Shown: positions 8,983-17,394 of the stretch, piece after piece
How the letters are laid out: every line of letters starts with the position of its first letter
How positions within the stretch are numbered: the stretch's first letter is position 1
From: Halobacillus amylolyticus
Lineage (GTDB): Bacteria; Bacillota; Bacilli; Bacillales; Halobacillaceae
Assembly (NCBI RefSeq): GCF_022921115.1
Contig: NZ_CP095075.1
Location: 2,678,001-2,742,000, forward strand
DNA length: 64,000 bases
Direction: 5' to 3'
Position numbers and translations under genes: made by a program
Notes under the pieces: generated by a model
Database searches by the model: none
The model's input: only the letters and a program-made list of their open reading frames with translations
Told to the model about the DNA's origin: nothing

Positions 8983-9090
8983 GTCATTCCCCCCTCTCAT
9001 CACTTACTTTATTACCTTATGCCAAGATAATGGAGGGGTAAGGGCGAATGCGGAGTTCTTCTTTTTTTCTTAAATAAATGTACAAAATCT

Positions 9091-9747
9091 CTAAAGAACA
9101 AACACTTTCTTTAATGCCAACCAAGCCAAATATAAGGATTGTGCAAAAAAGAATATTCCCCAAATTGGCGAAGGGATAAATTTAACAGCCTGTGCAAGGT
9201 TCGCAGCATCACCAGCCGCACCTGGGGAAACAAAACTGACCCTCATAACCGTGAAAGCACTCATTACAGCTTCCACAAGGACGAGAGAGGCTACAAAAAT
9301 AAGTACATATTGAACAATCGACTGCTGACCACTTTTAAGTAGATAAATAAAACCAGCTCCGAATGTAATCAGCCAGAAAATACCGTAGAAATTTCTCACC
9401 CAGAACAAAAGATTTATAGCTAAAAACCCCATCAAAATGAAAATCATTATCTGGTAATGCCCTTTAACAATCAGATGGAAAAATAACAACCCAGTTAATG
9501 ATGAAAACAAGTAACCAGAAAGGCTTGTTACTACGTGGCTAAACCACGAGGTGTGTCCCGTCATCGTGACTCCTGATGTGTTTGGGAATAATGAAACATT
9601 TCTAACCTCTCCTCCAGTAAGTAAAGCCATAAGAGAATGTCCACTTTCGTGTATCATCGTGTTAATCATAGCAAAGTACTTCCCGATAATCGGTGCTTGG
9701 GTCAACAATAAAGCCAAAATGAGACTAATAATAATTTGAACTTTCAT
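9091..9747 (-). CDS. M50B-like membrane metalloprotease family protein
   Basis: A 218-residue polytopic membrane protein. INTMIHESGHSLMALLTGGEV at about residues 28-48 contains an HEXXH zinc motif (HESGH) within a membrane helix, as in the Peptidase_M50B-like family; five to six further hydrophobic segments follow. The second metal-ligand region of site-2 proteases (NxxPxPxLDG) is not seen, which is usual for the M50B group. Function is probably intramembrane cleavage of an unknown substrate, but many members are uncharacterised. Divergent from modA. Confidence 0.72.
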   Translation of the reverse strand: MKVQIIISLILALLLTQAPIIGKYFAMINTMIHESGHSLMALLTGGEVRNVSLFPNTSGVTMTGHTSWFSHVVTSLSGYLFSSLTGLLFFHLIVKGHYQIMIFILMGFLAINLLFWVRNFYGIFWLITFGAGFIYLLKSGQQSIVQYVLIFVASLVLVEAVMSAFTVMRVSFVSPGAAGDAANLAQAVKFIPSPIWGIFFFAQSLYLAWLALKKVFVL

Positions 9748-9869
9748 AACTGCCCCTTTCTATATAACCCATCGTTTCGTCCACGACCATTGATCCTTAT
9801 TTTTATTTTACTTAAAATTATTCAATCCGTATAATCAAAAGTAATAACGACACATAGGAGCATAGCAAT

Positions 9870-10646
9870 ATGCACAAAAAAGCGACGATCTTAATCATTG
9901 GACTTGTTCTATTATTCCTAGCGGGCTGTAGTGACCCATCGAATGAAGAAAGCTCAACCAAAAAACTAACCATTTCGGCAGCATCCAGCTTAACTGAAGC
10001 TATGCAAGAAATAAAAGAGTCTTACGAAAGTCGACATAGTGAGATCTCCCTTACACTTAATTTTGCAGGCTCTGGTAAATTGTCACAACAGATTCAACAA
10101 GGGGCTCCCGTTGATGTTTTCTTATCGGCAAACCAACAATGGATGGACACACTCGAACAGGAACAACTCATTCTAAAGGAAACAAGAATGAACTTCACAG
10201 GGAATTCAATCGTCTTAATTGCAGACCAAGACCGCGATTTCGATTTTAATTCTTTTGCGGATATCAAGCTTTCTGGTCAGGAACAACTGGCCTTAGGTGA
10301 TCCAGCAAGTGTCCCAGCTGGCATGTACGCGAAAGAAACCTTACAATCTGTGAAAAAATGGGGCAGTCTGAAAGATCAGATGGTCTATGCGCGAAATGTA
10401 CGACAAGTACTTACATATGTAGAATCAGGTAATGCAGCACTAGGTATTGTTTATGCAAGTGATGCCCTAATATCTGATCAAATAAAAGTATTAGCAAAAG
10501 CAGAAGCAAGCATGCACCGCCCTATCATTTACCCAGCAGCCGTCACAGCAGATAGCTCGGCTAAGGTAGAAGCTAAAAAATTTCTAGATTATTTAAATAC
10601 GGAAGAAGCTCAAAACATTTTACAATCATACGGTTTTGAGAAATAA
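9870..10646 (+). CDS. modA: Molybdate ABC transporter substrate-binding lipoprotein ModA
   Basis: A 258-residue periplasmic-type binding protein with a lipoprotein signal: basic start, hydrophobic core and lipobox LAGC (cysteine about residue 20). The mature domain begins LTISAASSLTEAMQEI, the ModA anion-binding strand, and continues with FAGSGKLSQQIQQGAPVDVFLSA and LALGDPASVPAG, all family hallmarks. It captures molybdate (or tungstate) outside the membrane and delivers it to ModB. First gene of modABC; ATG follows AGGAG. Confidence 0.93.
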   Translation: MHKKATILIIGLVLLFLAGCSDPSNEESSTKKLTISAASSLTEAMQEIKESYESRHSEISLTLNFAGSGKLSQQIQQGAPVDVFLSANQQWMDTLEQEQLILKETRMNFTGNSIVLIADQDRDFDFNSFADIKLSGQEQLALGDPASVPAGMYAKETLQSVKKWGSLKDQMVYARNVRQVLTYVESGNAALGIVYASDALISDQIKVLAKAEASMHRPIIYPAAVTADSSAKVEAKKFLDYLNTEEAQNILQSYGFEK

Positions 10647-10667
10647 CGGAGAATGGAAGGAATCATC

Positions 10668-11339
10668 ATGAGTAACTCCCCCCTCTTTTTATCATTAAAG
10701 ATTGCTACAATCGCAACATTGGTTGTTTTTATACTAGGCATTGTTTTCGCCCGTCTGATCACAAGAAAAAAATTTCCTGGGAAAAGTATTGTTGAGTCCG
10801 TGATTTTGCTCCCGCTTGTCCTTCCGCCTACCGTTGTTGGGTTTGGCCTTCTTTATCTATTTGGGAAAAATGGACCGTTAGGCGAATTTTTACTTCAATC
10901 CTTTAACATCCAGGTCGTTTTTTCTTGGATCGGTGCTGTTATTGCAGCAATCGTGGTATCATTCCCATTAATGTATCAAAGCGCATCTGCAGCTTTCCAA
11001 AACTATGATCAAAATATTGAGAATGCAGCGCTAACCATGGGTGCCTCCAAGTGGAAGGTCTTCTTCACCATTTCTTTCCCGTTAGCTTGGCCCGGGCTTT
11101 TGGCAGGCTTAGTCCTTACTTTCGCACGTGCTCTTGGTGAATTTGGTGCCACACTTATGATAGCTGGCTATATCCCAGGGGAAACCAACACAATTCCTCT
11201 AGCTATCTACTTTGCGGTGGAAGCAGGTAGAATGGAGCAAGCTCGCTTTTGGGTACTAATTATTGTTGCTCTTGGGTTCAGTTCAATACTCTGGCTGAAT
11301 TGGTGGAGCAAGCGAAATATTTTAAAGTTTAACCAATAA
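10668..11339 (+). CDS. modB: Molybdate ABC transporter permease ModB
   Basis: A 223-residue inner-membrane permease with five to six helices. LPPTVVGFGLLYLFG and the EAA-type coupling loop ENAALTMGASKWKVFFTISFP, followed by ARALGEFGATLMIAGYIPG, are ModB signatures. It forms the transmembrane channel with ModC energising transport. ATG 10668 with GAAGGA is preferred over the ATG 15 bases earlier, whose ribosome site would be too close. It lies 21 bases after modA and 14 before modC, so the three form an operon. Confidence 0.93.
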   Translation: MSNSPLFLSLKIATIATLVVFILGIVFARLITRKKFPGKSIVESVILLPLVLPPTVVGFGLLYLFGKNGPLGEFLLQSFNIQVVFSWIGAVIAAIVVSFPLMYQSASAAFQNYDQNIENAALTMGASKWKVFFTISFPLAWPGLLAGLVLTFARALGEFGATLMIAGYIPGETNTIPLAIYFAVEAGRMEQARFWVLIIVALGFSSILWLNWWSKRNILKFNQ

Positions 11340-11353
11340 ATGGAGGCACCTTT

Positions 11354-11983
11354 ATGCTATCGGTAACGATGAAGAAAAAACTGGCCAACTTTACTCTCGA
11401 TGTATCCTTACAGGTGCGTAATGAGACCGTCGTTTTGTTTGGCCCATCTGGCTCCGGCAAAACCACTATCCTCAACTGTATCGCTGGACTAACTCACCCC
11501 GATGAAGGGAAAATAAAGCTTAATGATCAGACACTTTTTCATACGAAAAGTAAACCTATTCCCGTGCGAAAGCGTAAAATTGGCTACTTGTTCCAGGATT
11601 ATGCCCTCTTTCCGCACATGACTGTTTATAAGAATATTACATATGGCGCAACTGACCCAGAGCTCGTTAATAAACTTGCAGATGTTGTCGGCATAAAACA
11701 TTTGCTTAATAAATACCCACGACAAATATCCGGAGGCGAAAAACAACGGACAGCACTAGCACGTGCATTAGCTACCCAGCCTAATCTTCTCCTTCTAGAT
11801 GAACCATTCTCATCACTTGATCAAGAGACAAAAGAACAATGTCACCAGGAGCTCTTACGCCTTCGTGAATTATGGCAAATTCCAATTATCCTAGTCACAC
11901 ATGATAAGGAAGAGGCAAGAAAATTAGCTGACCGAATCTTGCCTATAAAAGGCGGCCGCCTCTCTTTTCACACAAATGAATAG
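11354..11983 (+). CDS. modC: Molybdate ABC transporter ATP-binding protein ModC (short form)
   Basis: The 209-residue product is an ABC ATPase: Walker A GPSGSGKTT at about residues 31-39, Q-loop in YLFQDYALFP, signature SGGEKQR, Walker B LLLLDEPFSSLD and H-loop VTHDKEEA. It ends right after the nucleotide-binding domain, so the C-terminal molybdate-binding TOBE/MOP domain of E. coli-type ModC (about 350 aa) is absent; short ModC forms are common in Firmicutes. Last gene of modABC, with GGAGG upstream. Confidence 0.88.
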   Translation: MLSVTMKKKLANFTLDVSLQVRNETVVLFGPSGSGKTTILNCIAGLTHPDEGKIKLNDQTLFHTKSKPIPVRKRKIGYLFQDYALFPHMTVYKNITYGATDPELVNKLADVVGIKHLLNKYPRQISGGEKQRTALARALATQPNLLLLDEPFSSLDQETKEQCHQELLRLRELWQIPIILVTHDKEEARKLADRILPIKGGRLSFHTNE

Positions 11984-12112
11984 AAGTTGTTCCTGTCTAT
12001 CAATTGGATGTATGGTTGAAACACTTGGAATTATTAGGTAGAATCCATTATGTGAAACCCATTTCTTATTTCCTGTCATATTCGCACTGGTTGTAGGGAG
12101 GTTTTTAAAACG

Positions 12113-12301
12113 ATGAAAAAGACCCCTAAGTATGTAAAGTATGGCTTGCGCTTACTCCTTATCGCTTTCCTATCAGCGATGATTGTAACAGGATTAATTA
12201 TCGCCTATTTGTTTATTGCTGACATATTTTACGAAGAGCAAAGTAATCAGCCGATAATTAGGACAGTTCAGAGCAAGGCATTGCCGTTAACGACTTTCTA
12301 A
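12113..12301 (+). CDS. Small single-pass membrane protein, unknown
   Basis: A 62-residue product with a basic N-terminus (MKKTPKYVKYGLR), one strong hydrophobic helix (about residues 13-37) and a short polar tail. GGGAGG lies upstream though spacing to ATG is long (about 11 bases). Not recognised. It could belong to the modABC transcript or be independent; no terminator is evident between them. Confidence 0.5.
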   Translation: MKKTPKYVKYGLRLLLIAFLSAMIVTGLIIAYLFIADIFYEEQSNQPIIRTVQSKALPLTTF

Positions 12302-12353
12302 TAGGATTAAGTTTTGAAAAGTGAAAGATACTCTCTTGGCTCTGAAAATAAAT

Positions 12354-12377
12354 GAACCCGGAGCAAACTCCGGGTTC
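12354..12377. terminator. Bidirectional hairpin terminator
   Basis: GAACCCGGAG-CAAA-CTCCGGGTTC, a perfect 10-bp stem just beyond the amidase stop. Confidence 0.75.
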
Positions 12378-12384
12378 TACTTAT

Positions 12385-13197
12385 TTACACTACGCGGACA
12401 TACGTCTCATTAGCTGTTACATAATAAACTGCCCCTTTTGAATTTTCTACCTTATATTGAGGGAAACCATCTACGATCACTCGGTCCAGAATGTTTGGAA
12501 AGCCATAACCATACTGCAAATATCCAGCAACGGCTGAATCTGACCAAGAAGGTTGATTATAAAAACGCAAATCCCCTTGATAGATCGATTCTACTCTTCG
12601 ACCAATATACCCGGGAACATAGTTGACCCCAAAGTAATCACAAATCCCCTTAGCATGTTCGATCGCGACTTCTCTTTGAAACTCTGGATCAATCATTAAA
12701 AGCGCCTCATCAGGATGATCCATAAAGCCATTTTCAGTTAGCACAGCAATCATAGCCGTTTCACGCAATACGTGAAAGTTTGCCTCTTTTACTCCACGAA
12801 AGTCTTGTTGAGTACCTTCTCTCAAATACTTTGCAATATTATTCGCTAATACCCCTGCCTGGCGGTTTAGGTGGCCAGGGTAAACGTAAAGTTCAATTCC
12901 ACTTGGGTTTGAACCCTCAAAGCTCCCGTCAAACGCATTATAATGAACAGAAATATAAGCAGCTGCCCCTGCGTCATTGGCACGGCTTGTCCTAGCTGAA
13001 AGTGACGTATCATCGTCCGTAGGAGCCACTAACAGTGTATCAAAGCCACTTCGTTGTAACTCCTCATCTAAGAACGATACAACAGCCTGATTAAATTCAT
13101 TCTCTTTAATTGAGCGCCCTAGACTATCAATATAGGGAGTGCGTTTCCCTGGTGTTTCCATGCCATGTCCATCATCAAGTGCGATTAAATTAGCCAT
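12385..13197 (-). CDS. N-acetylmuramoyl-L-alanine amidase (Amidase_3, phage-endolysin type)
   Basis: The 270-residue product has an N-terminal Amidase_3 zinc hydrolase domain (to about residue 180): LDDGHG supplies the first zinc histidine, KENEFN the glutamate, ISVHYNAF the second histidine, and VLTENGFMDHPDE the catalytic glutamate. It cleaves the amide between MurNAc and the peptide stem. The C-terminal 80 residues form a repeat-free SH3-like wall-binding tail like that of Bacillus phage lysins. There is no signal peptide, which is typical of endolysins rather than of secreted housekeeping amidases. The start at 13197 has AAAGGAGAG. Its XRE and ImmA neighbours support a prophage relic. Confidence 0.85.
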   Translation of the reverse strand: MANLIALDDGHGMETPGKRTPYIDSLGRSIKENEFNQAVVSFLDEELQRSGFDTLLVAPTDDDTSLSARTSRANDAGAAAYISVHYNAFDGSFEGSNPSGIELYVYPGHLNRQAGVLANNIAKYLREGTQQDFRGVKEANFHVLRETAMIAVLTENGFMDHPDEALLMIDPEFQREVAIEHAKGICDYFGVNYVPGYIGRRVESIYQGDLRFYNQPSWSDSAVAGYLQYGYGFPNILDRVIVDGFPQYKVENSKGAVYYVTANETYVRVV

Positions 13198-13319
13198 ATT
13201 AAGAATCTCTCCTTTTAAGATATATTCCAAAAATTTTAGGAACGGACTACCGTATGAACAATGTCATTCATACAACCATGGTTTTGCGCGTAACGCGTAA
13301 CGCTTAATTGTTATTATAA

Positions 13320-13336
13320 TTACACGTATTGTGTAA
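13320..13336. promoter_or_regulatory. Candidate XRE operator
   Basis: TTACAC-GTATT-GTGTAA is a perfect 6-5-6 inverted repeat in the amidase/XRE intergenic region, as expected for a HTH_3 repressor. Just beside it (13288-13303) lies a 7-base direct repeat GCGTAAC x2. Confidence 0.45.
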
Positions 13337-13370
13337 GTCAACCCGTTTATAAACATTTCGCACAATATAT

Positions 13371-13399
13371 TTCACGAAACGTGGAATTAGTAGTATAAT
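13371..13399 (+). promoter_or_regulatory. Promoter with overlapping imperfect dyad, XRE gene
   Basis: TTCACG (13371) and TATAAT (13394-13399) are 17 bases apart. The -35 overlaps TTCACGAAACGTGGAA, an imperfect dyad, consistent with autorepression by the XRE protein. Confidence 0.45.
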
Positions 13400-13438
13400 A
13401 TTAATAGATTAAAATAAGATGATATGAGGATGAATGGT

Positions 13439-13786
13439 ATGGGTTCATTAGGTGGAAGATTAAGAAAAGCCCGTGAAAACAAAGGTTGGTCACAAACTCT
13501 AGTCTGTGAAAAATTAGGGATCTCAAATTCGAGGCTATCAGGTTACGAAAGAAATTACAGAGAACCAGACACAAAGATGCTATCAACACTTGCCACACTC
13601 TACGCTGTATCCATTGACTGGCTGATGGGAATGACAGAAGAGTCAGCAAGAGGAGAATCAGAAAATGAGTTTGAGTCATTTATTAGTGATCCCGATCTAC
13701 AGCGCTGGTATGCTGATCTCCCTAAATCAAGTGAAGAGGATTTAAAAAAACTAAGAAAGATGTGGGAAATTATAAAGAGTGAATAA
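13439..13786 (+). CDS. XRE-family HTH transcriptional regulator
   Basis: A 115-residue protein with an N-terminal HTH_3 domain: LGGRLRKARENKGWSQTLVCEKLGIS, SRLSGYERNYREPDTKML, LATLYAVSIDWLMG (residues about 4-63). The acidic C-terminal half would hold the dimerisation region. Such repressors control prophages and integrative elements and are often inactivated by ImmA-type proteases, one of which is encoded next. ATG 13439 is favoured by GAGG 9 bases upstream, although in-frame ATGs at 13424 and 13430 exist. Candidate operators lie upstream. Confidence 0.87.
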   Translation: MGSLGGRLRKARENKGWSQTLVCEKLGISNSRLSGYERNYREPDTKMLSTLATLYAVSIDWLMGMTEESARGESENEFESFISDPDLQRWYADLPKSSEEDLKKLRKMWEIIKSE

Positions 13787-13913
13787 AATCCTACAAAAGT
13801 AGAGTAGAAGTAATATAGGATCTATTTTATGATTGGTAATAGGATTAAGCCTGAGCATGAGGGCTTTTCTTTTTACTCGTTTGTCGAACATATGTTCTAA
13901 AGAGGTGAATTTT

Positions 13914-14456
13914 ATGTATCATTACACACCACTTGAAAGCTACATAAGGGAGTTTCTTTTATCTCTATCTATACGAACACCACATCAACTAACCATCGAT
14001 CACATTATTGAAAGACTGAACATTCAGGTTTACTATTGGGACGATAAAAGTGAAGCAATGATCTATAAGGGTAAAAAACGGATTTTTATTAATAAGCTGT
14101 TGTCTAGAGAGGAACGTTGGCAGATCTTTGCACATGAACTGTGCCATATCATGATGCATCACGGCAGCCAATTTAATATGCCCGAGTCATTTCTTGCCTA
14201 TCAAGAATGGAAAGCTGAGAACTATGCTCTACATTTATGTGTGCCTACCTTCATGCTACTTCAAATGGAGCTTCCTTTTAGAAAATCTGAAGCCATCTAT
14301 GCAGTGTCATCAACTTTTGGGGTCACACCACAATTTGCTTCCCGAAGATTACAACATTTAGAAAACCAATACATTGCTTCAATGTTTGATCAAAAATTAC
14401 TACGAAAACTACATGGCATTACTAATGTTAGTGAGGATTACGGTGATTATTCCTAA
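13914..14456 (+). CDS. ImmA/IrrE-family metallo-endopeptidase
   Basis: A 180-residue protein with the zinc protease motif HELCH (HEXXH) in WQIFAHELCHIMMHHG at about residues 74-90, and the downstream glutamate-containing helix EWKAENYALHLCVPTFML, as in ImmA of ICEBs1 and related anti-repressors. These enzymes cleave XRE repressors. The pairing with the adjacent XRE gene fits a repressor/anti-repressor switch. ATG 13914 has AGAGGTG; the longer upstream frame lacks one. The element that the pair once controlled is mostly missing: no integrase or excisionase lies nearby. Confidence 0.88.
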   Translation: MYHYTPLESYIREFLLSLSIRTPHQLTIDHIIERLNIQVYYWDDKSEAMIYKGKKRIFINKLLSREERWQIFAHELCHIMMHHGSQFNMPESFLAYQEWKAENYALHLCVPTFMLLQMELPFRKSEAIYAVSSTFGVTPQFASRRLQHLENQYIASMFDQKLLRKLHGITNVSEDYGDYS

Positions 14457-14477
14457 ATACTTCTCCATATAAAAAAA

Positions 14478-14511
14478 CCTTGGTAATCACCAAGGATTAA
14501 TATTTTTAAAA
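14478..14511 (+). terminator. Intrinsic terminator after the ImmA gene
   Basis: CCTTGGT-AATC-ACCAAGG stem, then an A/T tail with TTTTT. Confidence 0.7.
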
Positions 14512-14514
14512 AAC

Positions 14515-14558
14515 ACACTCGGCAAGACTCGAACCTGCGATAAACTGAAGTTCTATCC
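14515..14558 (-). pseudogene. Decayed tRNA-Arg copy
   Basis: On the minus strand GGATAGAACTTCAGTTT followed by TCGCAGGTTCGAGTCTTGCCG parallels the D-arm, anticodon stem and T-arm of the intact tRNA-Arg(CCU) at 17154-17226, with substitutions and loss of the anticodon loop region. The acceptor cannot pair. It is most likely a tRNA remnant left by integration or duplication. Confidence 0.65.
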
Positions 14559-14701
14559 AAAAGAAACCATAACACCTACCTGAATAATTGGTTTTCCTAC
14601 TATTGTAAAAGTTGGTGCGATAATGAATGAGATGTCTTTGCAGAGTCGCTGTCGCAAGAGGAGGCAAGACCCAATCCCTATTTGAATAACCGACTTATTT
14701 G

Positions 14702-15268
14702 TTAAAAGTCGTATTCTGCTTCTTTAGCTTCACGAATAGTCTTATACGTTTCTGTTAATACGACTGTATCTTCAACCAAACGATCAATTCGGAACAACAC
14801 ATCATCATTTGTAATTACTTTTCGATTAAAATCTTTTTCCTCGACAAATACATACGTCTGAACAATTTGTGCTTTCATATAACCCAGGATAGGTTTTAAA
14901 TGTTGTTCTACAATTAAGTAGTGCTTTGGTGATCCTGCTGTCACAAGCATACTAACAACTTTTTCACGAAATGCATTTACGGGAAGTAGGTCAAATATGT
15001 TCTTCAATGTAGCTGGTATGGATGCCTGAAACACAGGCGTTCCAATTATAATGGCATCTGCATCCATTATGGTTTGTGCTACATATTTTGTATCCCCTTC
15101 ATATTCCCAATAATGACGCCCATCACTAAACTGAACATCATATTCAGCTAAATCAATTAATGTCACTTCCGTATCAGGGTATTTTTCCGTAACAGCTTTA
15201 ACTGTGTAATCCATAGCTGTTCTTGTTTTCGAGCCAACTTTTGAACCGGATAACCCGACAATCTTCAT
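14702..15268 (-). CDS. NADPH-dependent FMN reductase
   Basis: A 188-residue flavodoxin-like protein. GLSGSKVGSKTRTAMDYT at the N-terminus is the FMN phosphate loop of the FMN_red family (SsuE/YwqN type) and IIIGTPVFQASIPATLKNIFDLLP is the isoalloxazine-site signature. It would use NAD(P)H to reduce FMN. The gene starts 12 bases after the stop of a luciferase-like monooxygenase, so it probably supplies that enzyme with reduced flavin in a two-component system. The ATG follows AGGAGG. Confidence 0.9.
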   Translation of the reverse strand: MKIVGLSGSKVGSKTRTAMDYTVKAVTEKYPDTEVTLIDLAEYDVQFSDGRHYWEYEGDTKYVAQTIMDADAIIIGTPVFQASIPATLKNIFDLLPVNAFREKVVSMLVTAGSPKHYLIVEQHLKPILGYMKAQIVQTYVFVEEKDFNRKVITNDDVLFRIDRLVEDTVVLTETYKTIREAKEAEYDF

Positions 15269-15280
15269 GCTAACTACCTC

Positions 15281-16339
15281 CTAATTTTTTGCCGTATATT
15301 TTTTGATAGCTGGTAAAATTTCTGTGCCGATCAGCTCAATATTTTTCATTAAACGATCAAATGGCATACCACCGAAATCAATTTGTGCAATATAACGCTG
15401 ATGACCAAACACCTCATGCTGATAGAGAATTTTTTCAATGATTTCTTGCGGACTACCGATATTCATAACATTATGTGGATCGACACCTTGTGCAAAGTGC
15501 TGCTTCGGAAAGCCTTTACCATTCGTTTTCTTCATCCCTTCATTAATATGTGGATACATATCTCTTAGTGCCTGTTGGGAGGATTCAGCTGCATAGAAAA
15601 AACCAGCCGTTGCAACTGGCAGCTCAGATGGAACAAAACCACTGCTTTGTGCAGCCTCACGATAAGCATCAATCGTTCGCTTAAATACAGAAACGGATCC
15701 ACCTAAATGGGCCATGAACATCGGAACACCAGCATTACCGGCCTTAATAGCACTAGCAGGTGAACCACCAACCGCACGCCAAATAGGTAATGAGCTATTC
15801 TTTGGAAGTGGAAGAACCTTTGCATTGTTTAATGGGGCGCGGAACTCTCCACTCCAATTCACAACTTCCTCTTCATTAATCCTCCGTAACAGATCAAACT
15901 TTTCCTCGTAAAGTTCTTCATAATCACGAACATTATAACCTAATAAATCAAAGAGCCCTATTCTTGAGGCACGCCCAGCAATAATCTCCGCACGACCTTT
16001 CGAGATCAGATCTAACGTTGCAAAGTTTTCATATACTCGTACTGGATCTGACGTACTGATAATCGTGGAAGAACTTGCGATTTTAATCTTTTCTGTTGCC
16101 TGAGCAATTGCTGCTAAAACAACCGCGTGTGCCTGCGTTGCAAAATACTCTTGGTGACTTTCACCTACGCTAAAAAAATCAATACCTGCCTGATCAGCTA
16201 GCTTAGCATACTCAACGATTTCGTGAATCCGTTGTTCTGCAGAAATTCTCTCTCCCGTTAAAGGGTTTGGTAAGTGGTCACCTAGTGTATAAATGCCAAA
16301 TTCCATCCCTTTACTTTGATCGATACGATATTTTTCCAT
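15281..16339 (-). CDS. LLM-class (luciferase-like) flavin-dependent monooxygenase
   Basis: A 352-residue TIM-barrel protein of the bacterial luciferase-like family. Landmarks are EFGIYTLGDH at strand 1, AKLADQAGIDFFSVGESHQ, IKIASSSTIISTSDPVRVYENFATLDLIS, and GRAEIIAGRAS. It uses FMNH2 and O2 to oxidise an unknown substrate. It is first in an operon with the FMN reductase and is divergent from an HxlR regulator gene, an arrangement typical of stress-induced detoxification of quinones, aldehydes or sulfur compounds. AAAGGTGAAGG precedes ATG 16339. Confidence 0.88.
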   Translation of the reverse strand: MEKYRIDQSKGMEFGIYTLGDHLPNPLTGERISAEQRIHEIVEYAKLADQAGIDFFSVGESHQEYFATQAHAVVLAAIAQATEKIKIASSSTIISTSDPVRVYENFATLDLISKGRAEIIAGRASRIGLFDLLGYNVRDYEELYEEKFDLLRRINEEEVVNWSGEFRAPLNNAKVLPLPKNSSLPIWRAVGGSPASAIKAGNAGVPMFMAHLGGSVSVFKRTIDAYREAAQSSGFVPSELPVATAGFFYAAESSQQALRDMYPHINEGMKKTNGKGFPKQHFAQGVDPHNVMNIGSPQEIIEKILYQHEVFGHQRYIAQIDFGGMPFDRLMKNIELIGTEILPAIKKYTAKN

Positions 16340-16390
16340 TTATCCTTCACCTTTCTATTAATACAATTTTTGGCTACTATATTTGTCGAA

Positions 16391-16426
16391 ATACTTGCGA
16401 CTGGTGCCTGTTTTCGTAGCAAGTAT
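16391..16426. repeat. Imperfect long hairpin in LLM/HxlR intergenic region
   Basis: ATACTTGC (16391) and GCAAGTAT (16419) are perfect inverted arms around 20 bases, with two further pairs inside. It lies upstream of the LLM gene and could be an operator or a 5' leader hairpin. Confidence 0.4.
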
Positions 16427-16545
16427 ATAGATGATTTCTACTTTTTTCTTAGAGGTACGTTTTACATGACTAAAAAATCTAATCTACATCAAATTTTCTA
16501 TCCATTCCTTCACGATGTTATTATAGATTATAATAATAAATATTA

Positions 16546-16572
16546 TAAGTACGCACTTAATAGTGGTATAGT
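16546..16572 (+). promoter_or_regulatory. HxlR operator candidate and -10 element
   Basis: TAAGT-ACGC-ACTTA (16546-16559) is an inverted repeat followed by TATAGT (16567-16572) ahead of the hxlR-type gene. HxlR/YodB-type regulators bind AT-rich dyads of this kind; assignment is inferred from position. Confidence 0.4.
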
Positions 16573-16601
16573 ACCCCAAAGGATACTTAGGAGGAAATAA
16601 A

Positions 16602-16949
16602 GTGGAAAAGGTACCGGAATATTGTCGTGTAGAGGATGCTTTAGGTATTTTAGTTGGTAAATGGAAGCCTGTTATTTTATTGCATCTATTACAGAATGGA
16701 ACAAAACGCTTTAGTGAATTGAAACGAAGTATGCCTGGAATCACGCAAAAGATGCTGACGAAGCAACTGCGAGAACTCGAGGATGAGGATATTGTTGATC
16801 GTGTTGTGTACCCTCAGGTTCCCCCAAAAGTGGAGTATTCTATTACGGAATATGGCAGAAGCTTAGAACCGATTTTAGAAGCCATGCATGAATGGGGGAC
16901 GAAGCCCACATGGCATAAAATGAAAAAATTGAATAGAAAAGATAACTAA
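16602..16949 (+). CDS. HxlR-family (winged-helix) transcriptional regulator
   Basis: A 115-residue HxlR/DUF24 protein: [56 protein letters not shown] (recognition helix and wing) and [16 protein letters not shown]. The single cysteine near residue 7 matches the redox-sensing cysteine of YodB/CatR/HypR, which responds to quinones, diamide or aldehydes. GTG start with GGAGG. Divergent from the LLM-FMN reductase operon, which it probably represses. Confidence 0.9.
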   Translation: MEKVPEYCRVEDALGILVGKWKPVILLHLLQNGTKRFSELKRSMPGITQKMLTKQLRELEDEDIVDRVVYPQVPPKVEYSITEYGRSLEPILEAMHEWGTKPTWHKMKKLNRKDN

Positions 16950-16980
16950 AAAAGATGAACCAAAGGAGTTCATCTTTTTT
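16948..16980 (+). terminator. Intrinsic terminator after hxlR-type gene
   Basis: AAAAAAGATGAAC...GTTCATCTTTTTT, symmetrical and possibly bidirectional. Confidence 0.85.
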
Positions 16981-17153
16981 TAACCTATTTTCAAACTAAA
17001 CTTAAGCTCATCACAACTTTTAATGTTCTGAGTGCATTGACTAACCCTGGCCTAAGTAACTTTAAAATCAATTCACCCAGAGATTCAAAACGAGCCATTT
17101 CCCAAATGAGGTGTATAAGCTAAATCCCATGTGCCCCCAATGGTTTTAAGTAG

Positions 17154-17226
17154 TGCCCCCGGCAGGATTCGAACCTGCGACACACGGTTTAGGAAACCGA
17201 TGCTCTATCCCCTGAGCTACGGGGGC
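17154..17226 (-). tRNA. tRNA-Arg (anticodon CCU)
   Basis: Full cloverleaf on minus: acceptor GCCCCCG/CGGGGGC, D-arm GCTCAGGGGATAGAGC, anticodon loop TTCCTAA with CCT, T-arm GCAGG-TTCGAAT-CCTGC, discriminator A, CCA not encoded. Its 3' end faces the flavin-enzyme cassette. Confidence 0.95.
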
Positions 17227-17394
17227 TAATAAATCACGTGCCTTATATTATACAAAAGTTCCCCCCAAATGAAAAGCCATTTTCCTGTAAAATTACTTAA
17301 GAATGATTACTTCCGTTCACTCGATATGGTAAAATGTAATTTGTCTGTCTAAGGGTATCGAATTTTGTTTCACCTGATTGAAGGAGGAGAAGAG

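Noticed and set aside
12607..12620. CCCGGG-centred sequence as Noc site
   Set aside because: The flanks do not match ATTTCCCGGGAAAT beyond the centre.
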